Origin: Chitinophaga cymbidii
GTDB taxonomy: Bacteria; Bacteroidota; Bacteroidia; Chitinophagales; Chitinophagaceae
DNA: 64,000 nucleotides
Direction: 5' to 3'
Assembly (NCBI RefSeq): GCF_007992715.1
Contig: NZ_BKAU01000001.1
Location: forward strand, 1,364,001 to 1,428,000
In this document: positions 33,100-41,880 of the stretch, piece by piece
How positions within the stretch are numbered: position 1 is the stretch's first letter
Layout of the letters: each line of letters begins with the position of its first letter
Notes under the pieces: generated by a model
Seen by the model: the letters and a program-made list of their open reading frames with translations, nothing else
Database searches by the model: none
Told to the model about the DNA's origin: nothing
Position numbers and translations under genes: made by a program

Positions 33100-33447
33100 T
33101 TACTGGTCCTGGTTCTTCAGTTTTTCTTCGAATTTCTTGTAAAAGTCCGTTGCAAAGGCGCGCATGTCGTTGGCGAGGTCTGTGTACGGCGTGGCGCGCT
33201 GGTAAGTGTCCGCCATGGTCATCATGGTCTGGTAAAAGAAATCCGCCATTTCATCCACCATCATTTCTTTTGTCCACAGATCTATCCGCAAAGCGGTTTT
33301 ATCCGCTCCGTCCCAGAAAGCCACCATCATGGCCTTTGCCTTGTTCATGCGGTCCGCGGTACTGTCGGACGCTGTCCATTCGATGCTTTCGGGTACCTTG
33401 TTCTCATCCAGTGCTACCTGTATCTGTATGGAAGATTTCTTTATCAT
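33100..33447 (-). CDS. gldC: Gliding motility protein GldC
   Basis: 115 residues matching GldC: SSIQIQVALDENKVPESIEWTASD, KAMMVAFWDGADKTALRIDLWTKEMMVDEMADFFYQT (read in parts) and FKKFEEKLKNQ-like tail. In Flavobacterium GldC assists gliding motility without being strictly essential. It is cytoplasmic with no signal. A TATTTTTG promoter box (33468-33475) lies 21 bases upstream, and it leads the gldC-yqeY-cvpA series. No other gld or spr genes are in the window. Confidence 0.93.
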   Translation of the reverse strand: MIKKSSIQIQVALDENKVPESIEWTASDSTADRMNKAKAMMVAFWDGADKTALRIDLWTKEMMVDEMADFFYQTMMTMADTYQRATPYTDLANDMRAFATDFYKKFEEKLKNQDQ

Positions 33448-33467
33448 GTATGTTTAATTTGAAAACG

Positions 33468-33475
33468 CAAAAATA
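33468..33475 (-). promoter_or_regulatory. gldC promoter minus-7 box
   Basis: Minus-strand TATTTTTG fits the consensus exactly. The predicted start lies about 14 bases before the gldC ATG. Confidence 0.55.
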
Positions 33476-33492
33476 CGGTTTTGTCCGCTTGT

Positions 33493-34563
33493 TCAGGATG
33501 TGATGGTCCGGCCCAGCATAACGGCGGCATCGTCCCAGCTCGGGATATGCGGAATATGGGCCAGCAGGCGGCTTCGCAGCATCTCGTCCTTATACAGCGC
33601 GCCCATTTTTTCCGAAAGGTCGGTAATATCTCCCGCAACGGCATTCAGCGCGGCATCACCGCCGGCTTCGGTGGCGGCGCCGGCATAGATCACCACGGCG
33701 GGCACCTGGCAGCGCAATGCGGCATATACCGGCACGGCCAGCCCGTCAGCCCCGCCGGTGAACACCACGGCGTAAGCACCGGCCGTCAGCCGCGCCAGGA
33801 TAGGCTCATCCGGCTTCTGCAGCCACACTACATCGTCCCGGAACTTATAGGTTTGCATCGCTTCCGCAATGTCTTCTCCATCGATCGTCAACCTGCCCGT
33901 GAGCACCAGCTTCATGCTGGAACGCAGCCGTTTTTTCAGAAGAGAAAAGGCTTTGAGGAGGGGAATGATGTTATTGTCCGGGTGAATACTGCCTACGGCG
34001 ATGAAATATTCCATGCCGGCGGCGTACTCCCGTTTCACTTCTTCCCTTTCTTCCCAGTTGAGCGGCATATAGGCTTCGGAAACGCCCGGCGGCAGGAACT
34101 CTATTTTGTTATCCAGCCCCCCGAACCGCTTGTTCACCTGCTCCCGCATGAACTCCGAAAACACGGATATCCTGCTGAACCGGCGGATGAACTGCGATGC
34201 GGTGGCAGTGTCCAGCACGACGGCGTTCCGTGTAAGTACGAGGAATGCGGGCATATCATCCGGCACGGGCAATATTGCATCTATGCACAGCAGCCGGTCC
34301 ACCTTGTGTTTCTTCAGCGCGCGCGGCCATTGACGGCGGCGCCAGATATACCGGCCGAGGCTGTTGTTCAGGTAAGGCTTCAGCTCCACCAGCCGCGCAT
34401 TGGCGGGCAGGGGGCGGGGATGCGCGCCCGGCCCTTCCGCGATCAGGATGAATTCAGTTTCAGGATGCAGATTGCACAGGCGGAACAACATTTCACTGGC
34501 CACATTCCCGGTGTCCGCAGGCGTATCCTGCAGCAAGGGGGAAGCATTAACGGCTATACGCAT
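33493..34563 (-). CDS. GT4-like glycosyltransferase with degenerate active-site motif
   Basis: 356 residues. GT-B fold: MRIAVNASPLLQDTPADTGNVASEM, then the C-terminal nucleotide-sugar half with YFIAVGSIHPDNNIIPLLKAF and KLVLTGRL. The usual E-x7-E motif is altered: where family 4 has EGFGLPxxEA, this protein has GADGLAVPVYAAL, without either Glu. Either the enzyme uses another mechanism or it is non-catalytic. It is a single gene between gldC (tail to promoter) and a divergent VOC gene, with no polysaccharide cluster nearby. Acceptor unknown. Confidence 0.8.
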   Translation of the reverse strand: MRIAVNASPLLQDTPADTGNVASEMLFRLCNLHPETEFILIAEGPGAHPRPLPANARLVELKPYLNNSLGRYIWRRRQWPRALKKHKVDRLLCIDAILPVPDDMPAFLVLTRNAVVLDTATASQFIRRFSRISVFSEFMREQVNKRFGGLDNKIEFLPPGVSEAYMPLNWEEREEVKREYAAGMEYFIAVGSIHPDNNIIPLLKAFSLLKKRLRSSMKLVLTGRLTIDGEDIAEAMQTYKFRDDVVWLQKPDEPILARLTAGAYAVVFTGGADGLAVPVYAALRCQVPAVVIYAGAATEAGGDAALNAVAGDITDLSEKMGALYKDEMLRSRLLAHIPHIPSWDDAAVMLGRTITS

Positions 34564-34618
34564 GGTCTTGTCTTTCTTTTCAGCAGCTACAAACCTAGGG
34601 AAAAGGAGCTGAATATTT

Positions 34619-34626
34619 TACCTTTG
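34619..34626 (+). promoter_or_regulatory. VOC-protein promoter minus-7 box
   Basis: TACCTTTG matches TAnnTTTG exactly, 15 bases before the ATG at 34642, so the leader is about 9 bases. Confidence 0.5.
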
Positions 34627-34641
34627 AAATAAACACATTTT

Positions 34642-35010
34642 ATGGCGCTCACCGGATTAAGACCCATGCTTTACACCGAAAAAATAGCAGAAACCATTGC
34701 TTTCTACACTTCGAAACTGGGCTTCACGCTGACACATGCCGCCCCGGGCTGGGCGACGCTCCGCCGGGACCAGGTGGAATTCCTGTTCTGCCTGCCGAAC
34801 GCGCACCGCCCTTTTCAAAAACCGGACTGTACCGGGTCTTTTTACATCAATACGGATGATGTGGACGGGCTTTGGGAAACGTTAAAGGAGCAGACGGATG
34901 TAGTGTACGGTATTGAAAACTTTGCATACGGCATGCGGGAATTTGCTGTTTATGACAACAACGGGTATGTTCTTCAGTTCGGGCAGCCGGTGTGTGTGGC
35001 GGCGCAATGA
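34642..35010 (+). CDS. VOC-family (glyoxalase/bleomycin-resistance fold) protein
   Basis: 122 residues forming the paired beta-alpha-beta-beta-beta modules of the vicinal oxygen chelate superfamily: RPMLYTEKIAETIAFYTSKLGFTL, WATLRRDQVEFLFCLPN, SFYINTDDVDGLWETLKEQ, and MREFAVYDNNGYVLQFGQP. Family members bind metals in a cup-shaped site and act as lyases, epimerases, dioxygenases or drug-binding proteins. The Glu in VEFLF and in MREFAVYD are possible metal ligands. No specific reaction can be assigned. It is monocistronic. Confidence 0.85.
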   Translation: MALTGLRPMLYTEKIAETIAFYTSKLGFTLTHAAPGWATLRRDQVEFLFCLPNAHRPFQKPDCTGSFYINTDDVDGLWETLKEQTDVVYGIENFAYGMREFAVYDNNGYVLQFGQPVCVAAQ

Positions 35011-35113
35011 GCTGGTTTGATCGCGGATGCCGTAAAGTGTTTTTGCCGCGAATCTGCTGCCGGATTCCCTGAAGCACTTCATTGCCGCGAACCTGCCGGC
35101 AGAGCGCCTTATC

Positions 35114-35551
35114 CTAAGGCACTTTATTCATCACCCCAAAGCGGAACGTTTTCGTATTACTTGGTTTTGTTTTCGATGTAACAGTAACAACGATCTTCGC
35201 GACCTGAAGGCTCGGGAGGTTGATCAGCGTTACGTTTGTGCTGCCGGTGTTGCCGGTTGCCACGGCGTTTTGCGCGATCACTTCGCCCGCGGGGTCCGTG
35301 GCCGTGATGGTGATGGTATAGCCTTCCGGTGGCAGCGGCGTGGAGGTGATGTTGAGCGTGAGTTCCAGCGTGGCGCCCTGAGCGGCGTTGTTATCCTGGT
35401 TCAGGTTGATGTTGGGGATGGTGACCGCCAGCTCGGCTTCCTGTGCGGGGGGCGTGACCGGGGTGGGATCATCCTTCTTCTTTTTCTTGCAACCGCCGGC
35501 CAGTACGGCCAGCGCGCAGCATATTATGAGGAAAAATTTCTTGTAGGGCAT
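35114..35551 (-). CDS. Hypothetical lipoprotein (145 residues)
   Basis: The N-terminus MPYKKFFLIICCALAVLAGGC is a lipoprotein signal (lipobox Cys at residue 21), followed by KKKKKDDPTPVTPP, a linker rich in Lys and Pro. The body is a Thr/Asn-rich beta sandwich-like sequence (LAVTIPNINLNQDNN, LELTLNITSTPLPPEGYTITITATDPAGEV, VTLINLPSLQVAKIVVTVTS). It looks like a surface or periplasmic immunoglobulin-like lipoprotein of unknown role. There is no SusC/D partner nearby. The 100 bases before it contain repeats of GCCGCGAA but no clear terminator. Confidence 0.7.
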   Translation of the reverse strand: MPYKKFFLIICCALAVLAGGCKKKKKDDPTPVTPPAQEAELAVTIPNINLNQDNNAAQGATLELTLNITSTPLPPEGYTITITATDPAGEVIAQNAVATGNTGSTNVTLINLPSLQVAKIVVTVTSKTKPSNTKTFRFGVMNKVP

Positions 35552-35627
35552 GATAAAGTTATGGTTGAAAACTTCATAAAATTAGAAAAAATAATAATGC
35601 TAATCAAGAGGCCGGCAAAAATAGGGG

Positions 35628-36770
35628 TCAGACACGTCCTTTTACGTCCATCGCGTCGCGGAGGCCGTTGCCGAGGAGATTGAAAGCCAGCACCAGCAGC
35701 ATGATGGCGATGCCGGGCGCCAGGGCCAGGAGGGGGTTATGGGTGATGATGAAATTGTAGTTTTCCTTGATCATCAGGCCCCAGGAGGGTTGTGGCGGCT
35801 GCACGCCCACTCCCAAAAAGCTCAGCCCCGCCTCCACCACGATCGCCGAGGCGAAATTACTCGCGGCCACCACCATCACAGGCCCCAGGATATTCGGAAG
35901 AATATGCCGCAGCACGGTACGGGCGTGCCCGTAACCCAGCGCCCGCGTAGCCTCCACGAACTGCAGCTCGCGCAGGCTCAGCACCTGCCCGCGGATAATG
36001 CGGGCCACGTTCACCCACATCGTGAGCCCCACCGCAATGAACACCTGCCAGAAACCTTTGCCCAGCGCCAGCGTGATCGCAAAAACAAGCAGCAGCGTGG
36101 GCACGCTCCAGATCACATTGATGAACCACATGACGGCCTCATCCACCGCTCCCCGGAAATACCCGGCGGCCGCGCCAAGGAAAATACCGATCGTCAGTGA
36201 AATGACCACGGCAATGCATCCTACCCCAAGGCTCACCCGCGTACCCACCAGCAGGCGGCTGAGAATGTCCCGCCCGAACTTGTCCGTGCCCAGGCGGAAA
36301 CGGCGCACCGCAATATGCTTTTCTTCCACTTCCCGCTGTAATGCAGCGGTATCCTTCACCGGCATGTTCTTCCCGTACACGACCCGCGTCAGCGCATACG
36401 CTTCTTCGAGGGTAGTTCCCTCATCCACATACCGCTCCACGATAACGGAATCTCCTTTGAACCGGTGCGACACCAGCGGAACGAGTATCGCATCGGCTTC
36501 CTTCCCGTACAACAGGTGATGGAACCAGCTGCGCTCCGGTGGCAGCGGCGACCGCCGCAGGGCCAGCATGCTGATCCGGAAGCCCGGCTTCTGCCCGCTG
36601 ACCTCCAGCACCATGCGGTTCGCATAAGGCGTCTGGTCCGGCGCCAGGAAATATGCGAAGATACCCGCCAGCAAAGCCAGCATGATCACAATAAGCCCGG
36701 CCATAGCGCCTTTATTGCGCCGCAGCCGTTTCCAGGCTTGTTGGGAAAAAGATGATGCAGAACGGGCCAT
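35628..36770 (-). CDS. OppC/DppC-type ABC transporter permease
   Basis: About 380 residues from the ATG at 36770 (the frame also has a TTG three codons earlier). N-terminal helix near residues 23-42, then an extracytoplasmic insert of about 115 residues before FRLGTDKFGRDILSRL; standard OppC proteins have about 40. Four or five helices follow, with the permease EAA loop EATRALGYGHARTVLRHILPN. The family moves peptides or other small solutes with two ATPases and a binding protein, none of which are adjacent. The insert is seen in Bacteroidota permeases. Substrate unknown. Confidence 0.88.
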   Translation of the reverse strand: MARSASSFSQQAWKRLRRNKGAMAGLIVIMLALLAGIFAYFLAPDQTPYANRMVLEVSGQKPGFRISMLALRRSPLPPERSWFHHLLYGKEADAILVPLVSHRFKGDSVIVERYVDEGTTLEEAYALTRVVYGKNMPVKDTAALQREVEEKHIAVRRFRLGTDKFGRDILSRLLVGTRVSLGVGCIAVVISLTIGIFLGAAAGYFRGAVDEAVMWFINVIWSVPTLLLVFAITLALGKGFWQVFIAVGLTMWVNVARIIRGQVLSLRELQFVEATRALGYGHARTVLRHILPNILGPVMVVAASNFASAIVVEAGLSFLGVGVQPPQPSWGLMIKENYNFIITHNPLLALAPGIAIMLLVLAFNLLGNGLRDAMDVKGRV

Positions 36771-36890
36771 GGCAACCAAGTTAAAGCAAAGACGGGATTA
36801 TTTCTTCATTTATCCGTGAACGTTATAGCCGCAAATTTTTATGCCGTCCCTCAAAATGCGTTTTATTATCCTCTTAAAATAGCTTAACTT

Positions 36891-36933
36891 TTTAGCAGAC
36901 ACAGATATACTTATGAACATTTAGCGACACAGA
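36891..36933. repeat. Direct repeats upstream of the terpene synthase gene
   Basis: TTTAGCAGACACAGA (36891-36905) and TTTAGCGACACAGA (36920-36933) differ by one inserted A and start 29 bases apart, about three helical turns. They lie 88-130 bases before the terpene synthase ATG, suitable for an activator binding to one face of DNA. No minus-7 consensus is exact in this spacer. Confidence 0.4.
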
Positions 36934-37020
36934 CAAATTACCATCATTCATTAGCCGTTTACACCACCCTCGGACAAGTTTGGACGTAACCATTTTATAT
37001 TAACCATTAAACATTTATTT

Positions 37021-38013
37021 ATGCTTAAGACCAAAATCCCGCAGATTTTCTGCCCCTTCCCTTCTATGCTCAATCCCTTTGCCAAAGAAGCTGAACAGCA
37101 CACTGCAGAGTGGGTGCATCATTTCGAGCTGGTACGTTCTGACAAAGCGCGCGAGCGCTTTCGCAGAGCGCGCTTTGCCATGTTATCTTCCCGTGCCTTT
37201 CCTGCCGCCGGCCGCTTCAAGCTTTGCATTGCCGCGGAATTCAACACCTGGCTTTTTCTGCTGGACGACAAGAACGACGAATCCCGCTTCGGTAAACGGG
37301 ACTTCCTGGAAATGGTGCATTCCTTCGTTACCATGATCCTGCAAAACAACCAGGTGGTAGCGCCCGAAGAAGGCATGCCCCTCGCCAACAGTTTTGCTGA
37401 CCTGTGGAAACGGCTGCGAAAGATCAGCAGCCCCGCCTGGCAGCAGCGCTTTCAGAAAAGCATGACCGATTATCTCGATGCATGCCTCTGGGAAGTGGAC
37501 AACCGCATCCGCCACGAAGCGCCGTCCGTCAGCGATTACATTGAGAAAAGACCCTATACCGGCGCGTTGTATGCCGATATAGAGCTGATCGAAGTGCTGG
37601 AAAGCATTTACCTGCCCGATGAGGTGCGCCTGCATGAAACGGTGCAGCAGCTGGCCCTTGCCTGCAACAACGTGGTGTGCTGGGCGAACGATCTCTTTTC
37701 GTTCGACAAGGAACGGCGGCAGGGCGATGTGCACAATCTGGTAGTGGTATTGAAGGAAGAACGGGAGCTGGACCTGGAAGAGGCGCTGGCGGAAACCGCA
37801 CGCATGCATGATGCGGAAGTGCGGCGTTTTATTAGTCTGGCCGACAACCTTCCTTCTTTCGGCAAGGAAGTGAACGAAGAGCTGGAACGTTATGTGGGCG
37901 TGCTGAAGGCATGGATGCGGGCGAACCTGGACTGGAGCTTCCAGGACACGGCGCGCTACCGCATGAACATTACCGAAACGGCGAATGGCAACTGGATGAT
38001 CTCGCAGCACTAA
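37021..38013 (+). CDS. Class I terpene synthase (probable sesquiterpene cyclase)
   Basis: 330 residues. The start contains the family element FCPFPSMLNPFA (10-21). The aspartate-rich metal motif is LLDDKNDE (80-87, DDxxDE form). The NSE triad is NDLFSFDKE (223-231). The pyrophosphate-sensing Arg is R177 in EKRPYTGALY, exactly 46 residues before the NSE Asn as in characterised bacterial cyclases, and the C-terminal RY pair is R312-Y313. So every catalytic element is present. Substrate is likely farnesyl diphosphate, though some related Chitinophaga enzymes take geranylgeranyl diphosphate. No P450, prenyltransferase or other tailoring gene is adjacent. The product is unknown. Confidence 0.93.
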   Translation: MLKTKIPQIFCPFPSMLNPFAKEAEQHTAEWVHHFELVRSDKARERFRRARFAMLSSRAFPAAGRFKLCIAAEFNTWLFLLDDKNDESRFGKRDFLEMVHSFVTMILQNNQVVAPEEGMPLANSFADLWKRLRKISSPAWQQRFQKSMTDYLDACLWEVDNRIRHEAPSVSDYIEKRPYTGALYADIELIEVLESIYLPDEVRLHETVQQLALACNNVVCWANDLFSFDKERRQGDVHNLVVVLKEERELDLEEALAETARMHDAEVRRFISLADNLPSFGKEVNEELERYVGVLKAWMRANLDWSFQDTARYRMNITETANGNWMISQH

Positions 38014-38028
38014 ACCTGCGAAGGGGCG

Positions 38029-39174
38029 CTATTTCACCTGGCGCCCCTTCCATTCATAGCTGCCGAACTTACCCAGCCATCCGGCCACTACTACGTAGAT
38101 GATATGAAAAGGCTGTCCCGGAATGAACCAGGGCAGCAGGGAACGCTTTTGGAAAAATGCGGCCACCGGCGCTAGGAAAACCAGCTCGATCACGATCTTG
38201 TACACGAGCATGCCCAGCAGCCACAGCCGCACGTCCGGGCGGAAAATAGCCATCACGCCCAGCAACAGCAGGATCACATTCCACACGTACACCAGCACCA
38301 GCACACGGGTGATCCTTTTGTCCTCATACTTGTCCGCCTTGGAAGACCAGCGGATGCGCTGATGCATGAAAGCGGACAGGTTGTCCACCGGCAGCGTGCG
38401 CACCACGGCGTCGCGGCTTTTGAGGTACATCACCCCGTCAGGATATGCATGATAGATCTTGTACATCAGCAGCATGTCGTCGCCTGAGGCGATCATGTCG
38501 ATCCCCATGAATCCGCCTACTTCCTCAAAAGCGCTCTTCTCATAGGCGAGGTTGGCCCCGTTGCACATGGTGCCGGTTTGCAGGTAGGCCACAGATCCGG
38601 TGATGCCCTGCATGGTCATGAAGTCGAGGGACTGCAGTTTCCGGAAAAAGCTGTTTTCGCGGTAGTAAGCCACCGGCGCGGCAATGAAGCGCGGATGATA
38701 GGTTTCGTAAAACTTCACGATCGTTTCCAGCCAGCGGGGGCCCATCACGCAGTCCGCGTCCGTCGTCACAATGAGATGGCCGGTGGCTTCGGCGATAGCC
38801 AGCTCGATCGCTTTTTTCTTGTAGGAATTGAGGCGCTGCGTTGCGTCCAGGTGATCGCGCATGCGGATAAGGCGGATATTTGAAGCGGGAAAATATTTCA
38901 CCACATCGGCCGTGCCGTCTTCTGAAAAATCATCCACCACGATCACTTCGAACAGGTTGGCGGGATAGCTCTGCTGCTGCAGGGCTTCCAGCAATGCCGG
39001 AAGGTTCTTTTCCTCATCGCGGGCGGGGATAATAACGGATACCTTCGTATTGAACGTATAGGCGTGACGGTTAGGCACGAATAGCTTCAGCCGCCTCCAG
39101 CCATAAGTGTAGGAGACCATCAATATACCGTATAGAAATGCCAGGCCAAGGGTGATAATCAATAAGGCATACAT
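38029..39174 (-). CDS. GT2-family glycosyltransferase with C-terminal membrane helices
   Basis: 381 residues. An N-terminal helix (2-20) precedes a GT-A domain: VSVIIPARDEEKNLPALLEAL, VIVVDDFSEDGT, LIVTTDADCVMG (DxD), GDDML and FMHQRIRW (QxxRW-like), the motifs of membrane-bound, often processive, transferases. Two or three helices close the protein (VLVLVYVWNVILLLLGVMAIF and later). It probably adds sugars to a lipid or envelope polymer. It is 5 bases from the upstream alpha/beta-hydrolase gene, so these two form a unit; convergent with the terpene gene. Confidence 0.88.
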   Translation of the reverse strand: MYALLIITLGLAFLYGILMVSYTYGWRRLKLFVPNRHAYTFNTKVSVIIPARDEEKNLPALLEALQQQSYPANLFEVIVVDDFSEDGTADVVKYFPASNIRLIRMRDHLDATQRLNSYKKKAIELAIAEATGHLIVTTDADCVMGPRWLETIVKFYETYHPRFIAAPVAYYRENSFFRKLQSLDFMTMQGITGSVAYLQTGTMCNGANLAYEKSAFEEVGGFMGIDMIASGDDMLLMYKIYHAYPDGVMYLKSRDAVVRTLPVDNLSAFMHQRIRWSSKADKYEDKRITRVLVLVYVWNVILLLLGVMAIFRPDVRLWLLGMLVYKIVIELVFLAPVAAFFQKRSLLPWFIPGQPFHIIYVVVAGWLGKFGSYEWKGRQVK

Positions 39175-39179
39175 GCTTA

Positions 39180-39986
39180 CTAGTTCCTTAAATTTTTTCT
39201 GATGATAAATCCTGCTGATTCAGTCAGCAACTGATGTCCTGTATCCAGTATCACTATTTTGCAGGGAAAGCTCCCGTCAGCAAAACGCTCGCCGAGCACC
39301 GGCGGAATAATGCGGTCGAAACGCCCGAAAAGCATAACCGTATCAACATCGTAACGCGCCATCATTTTTTTACACCGCCGCCGGGACGGCATCATTTTAC
39401 GCATATTGGTCCATACATCATATACAAGCCGGCGCTTCTTCAGGCTGTCCATCCGGTGCAGCGCAAATTTATACACACTTTCGTTCAGCAGTTTCCATTT
39501 TCGCCCGATGGAGAGCAAGCGGAAAAACAGGGCCGGGCGGTGCGTGTTGTACAGGAATACACGGTTACCGAGCCTCGTTTGCGTGGCGATCATATGCCAG
39601 GGATTGTCCTTCAGTCCGTCCGGTGCCAGCAGCACCACATGGTTGATCAGGGCGGCCATCCGTTCCACGATGCACATCACCAGCCTGCCACCCATACTAT
39701 AACCCATTAGAGAGAATCTTTGTTTGCCAAACCGCTCCAATATTTTTTTTATCAGCGCTTCCAGGTCTTCCCGCTCCACATCCCGCCCCTCGTTCCAGGT
39801 AGTATGACCATGAAAGGGCATATCTAACGCTACGATAGTGAATATATTGCCCAAAGCCGGTTCCATGCAGGTAAAACGGGATGCGCTTTCACCGAAACCG
39901 TGAAAACAGATGAGCAATTCATCGCCGGAACCGGCAATAACACCGGAAAATTCACTTTGCAGGTATGGCAGGTTTAACGCAGGCAT
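39180..39986 (-). CDS. Alpha/beta-hydrolase fold protein
   Basis: 268 residues. ELLICFHGFGESASRFTCMEPAL holds the oxyanion region, LMGYSMGGRL the nucleophile elbow (Ser about 96), and DTGHQLLTE the terminal His; FGRFDRIIPP likely holds the Asp. A basic stretch SRRRCKKMM follows the cap. No signal peptide. It is just upstream of the GT2 gene (5-base gap), so a lipid-related substrate is plausible but unproven. Divergent from the acyl-CoA dehydrogenase gene. Confidence 0.84.
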   Translation of the reverse strand: MPALNLPYLQSEFSGVIAGSGDELLICFHGFGESASRFTCMEPALGNIFTIVALDMPFHGHTTWNEGRDVEREDLEALIKKILERFGKQRFSLMGYSMGGRLVMCIVERMAALINHVVLLAPDGLKDNPWHMIATQTRLGNRVFLYNTHRPALFFRLLSIGRKWKLLNESVYKFALHRMDSLKKRRLVYDVWTNMRKMMPSRRRCKKMMARYDVDTVMLFGRFDRIIPPVLGERFADGSFPCKIVILDTGHQLLTESAGFIIRKNLRN

Positions 39987-40014
39987 TGTTAACGAACGGC
40001 AATTTTAATCAACT

Positions 40015-40045
40015 TTTGCCAATTGGTATAATTCCGGTAAATTAG
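40015..40045 (+). promoter_or_regulatory. Acyl-CoA dehydrogenase promoter
   Basis: TTTG (40015-40018), a 19-base spacer and TAAATTAG (40038-40045) fit the phylum consensus with two mismatches in the minus-7 box. The predicted leader is about 15 bases. Confidence 0.5.
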
Positions 40046-40067
40046 AAGCAGACTAAAATTTAGCAAG

Positions 40068-41861
40068 ATGGATACCGCGGTTACCAGCAAAACAGCCCTG
40101 AAAGGCGCTGAATTCCTCGTCAAGGAAACAACTCCCTCCGAAATATTCATTCCAGAAGATTTTTCAGAAGAACAACGGATGATCCGTGAAATGGCGGAAC
40201 AGTTCGTGGCGAAGGAAGTAACGCCGTTGCTGGACCGGCTGGATAAACTGGAGGAAGGGCTCATGCCTTCCCTGCTGGACAAAGCGGGGGAACAGGGCCT
40301 GCTCGGCGCGGCTTTCCCGGAAGCATACGGCGGGCTGGGTAAAGATTTCATCACCGCTACGCTGATCAATGAATCCCTCGGCGCAGGGCACTCCTTTTCC
40401 GTGGCAATGGCCGCCCATAACGGTATCGGCTCGCTGCCCATCCTCTATTTCGGCACGGAAGAACAAAAGCAGAAATATATCCCGAAACTGGCATCCGGCG
40501 AAATGAAAGGCGCTTACGCCCTCACAGAGCCCAATTCCGGTTCGGACGCACTCAGCGCAAAGACCACCGCAAAGCTCAGCGCGGACGGCAAACACTACAT
40601 CCTCAACGGTCAGAAATGCTGGATCACCAACTCCGGCTTCGCCGACGTGTTCACCGTATTCGCAAAGATCGACGGCGACAAGTTCACCGCTTTCATCGTG
40701 GAGAAAGGCACACCGGGATTCACGCTGGGCGCGGAAGAACATAAAATGGGCATCAAAGGCTCGTCTACCCGCCAGATCTATTTCCAGGACGCGCAGGTGC
40801 CGGTGGAAAATGTGCTTGGCGAGATCGGCAAAGGCCACCTCATCGCTTTCAACATCCTGAACATCGGCCGGCTGAAACTCTGCGCCGCGGCGCTCGGCGG
40901 CGCCAAGGGCAGCCTCGATATTTCCATCCGGTACGCCAATACCCGCGAACAGTTTGCGCAACCCATTGCCAACTTCGGCGCCATCAAGCACAAGCTCGCT
41001 GAAATGGCTACCCGCATCTGGGTCTGCGAATCCGCGCTGTACCGCACCGCGCAGCTCATCGATCAAAAAGAACACCAGCTGCTGGCAGACGGCAAAGCCT
41101 TCAATGAAGCGCTGCTCGGCGCCGCGGAAGAATATGCCGTGGAATGCGCCATGCTGAAAGTGACCGGCTCCGAGGTGCTGGACTTTGTAGTGGACGAAGG
41201 TGTGCAGATACACGGCGGCAACGGTTTCAGCGATGAATACGTGATCTCCAAGGCTTACCGCGATTCCCGCATCAACCGCATCTTTGAAGGCACCAACGAG
41301 ATCAACCGCCTCCTCACGCTGGACATGACGCTGAAGCGCGCCATGAAAGGCAAGCTGGACCTCATGACGCCGGCCATGAACGTAATGAAGGAACTGATGA
41401 GCATCCCCGATTTCGGCAACGGCGAAGAAAGCGCCTTTGCCAAAGAAACAAAACTCATCGCCAATATGAAAAAGGCCATTCTGATGACCGCCGGCGCGGC
41501 CGCGCAAAAGCTGATGATGAAGCTGGAATCGGAACAGGAAATACTGATGAACATTGCGGACATGGCCATTGAAACATTCAACTGCGAAAGCGCGCTCCTG
41601 CGCCTGATAAAGCTCACAGAGCAGCGCGGCGCCGAGGCCGTGGCCCTGCAGGCGGACATGGTGCGCAACTATCTCACCGACGCGGCGGACCGCGTGAACA
41701 AATCCGGTAAAGACGCCATCAACGGCTTCGCGGAAGGAGATGAACAGCGGATGATGCTGCTCGGCCTGAAACGCTTTACCAAAGCCGAACCGTTCAATAC
41801 CAAGGAAGCGCGCCGGCGTATTGCGGACAAGCTGATCGCGGACAATAAATATACTTTCTGA
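40068..41861 (+). CDS. Acyl-CoA dehydrogenase (long form)
   Basis: 597 residues: N-terminal helical domain (about 30-150), flavin-contact loop YALTEPNSGSDALSAKTTA (about 148-166) and WITNSGFADVFTVFAKI, C-terminal helical domain with FEGTNEINRLL at about 405-415, whose Glu is in the position of the catalytic base, and an extra C-terminal extension of about 160 residues as in very-long-chain-type enzymes. It oxidises acyl-CoA to enoyl-CoA with FAD and passes electrons to ETF. It is monocistronic with a strong terminator at 41881-41917. Chain-length preference cannot be read. Confidence 0.94.
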   Translation: MDTAVTSKTALKGAEFLVKETTPSEIFIPEDFSEEQRMIREMAEQFVAKEVTPLLDRLDKLEEGLMPSLLDKAGEQGLLGAAFPEAYGGLGKDFITATLINESLGAGHSFSVAMAAHNGIGSLPILYFGTEEQKQKYIPKLASGEMKGAYALTEPNSGSDALSAKTTAKLSADGKHYILNGQKCWITNSGFADVFTVFAKIDGDKFTAFIVEKGTPGFTLGAEEHKMGIKGSSTRQIYFQDAQVPVENVLGEIGKGHLIAFNILNIGRLKLCAAALGGAKGSLDISIRYANTREQFAQPIANFGAIKHKLAEMATRIWVCESALYRTAQLIDQKEHQLLADGKAFNEALLGAAEEYAVECAMLKVTGSEVLDFVVDEGVQIHGGNGFSDEYVISKAYRDSRINRIFEGTNEINRLLTLDMTLKRAMKGKLDLMTPAMNVMKELMSIPDFGNGEESAFAKETKLIANMKKAILMTAGAAAQKLMMKLESEQEILMNIADMAIETFNCESALLRLIKLTEQRGAEAVALQADMVRNYLTDAADRVNKSGKDAINGFAEGDEQRMMLLGLKRFTKAEPFNTKEARRRIADKLIADNKYTF

Positions 41862-41880
41862 TATTCCCGTAACGATTTGC

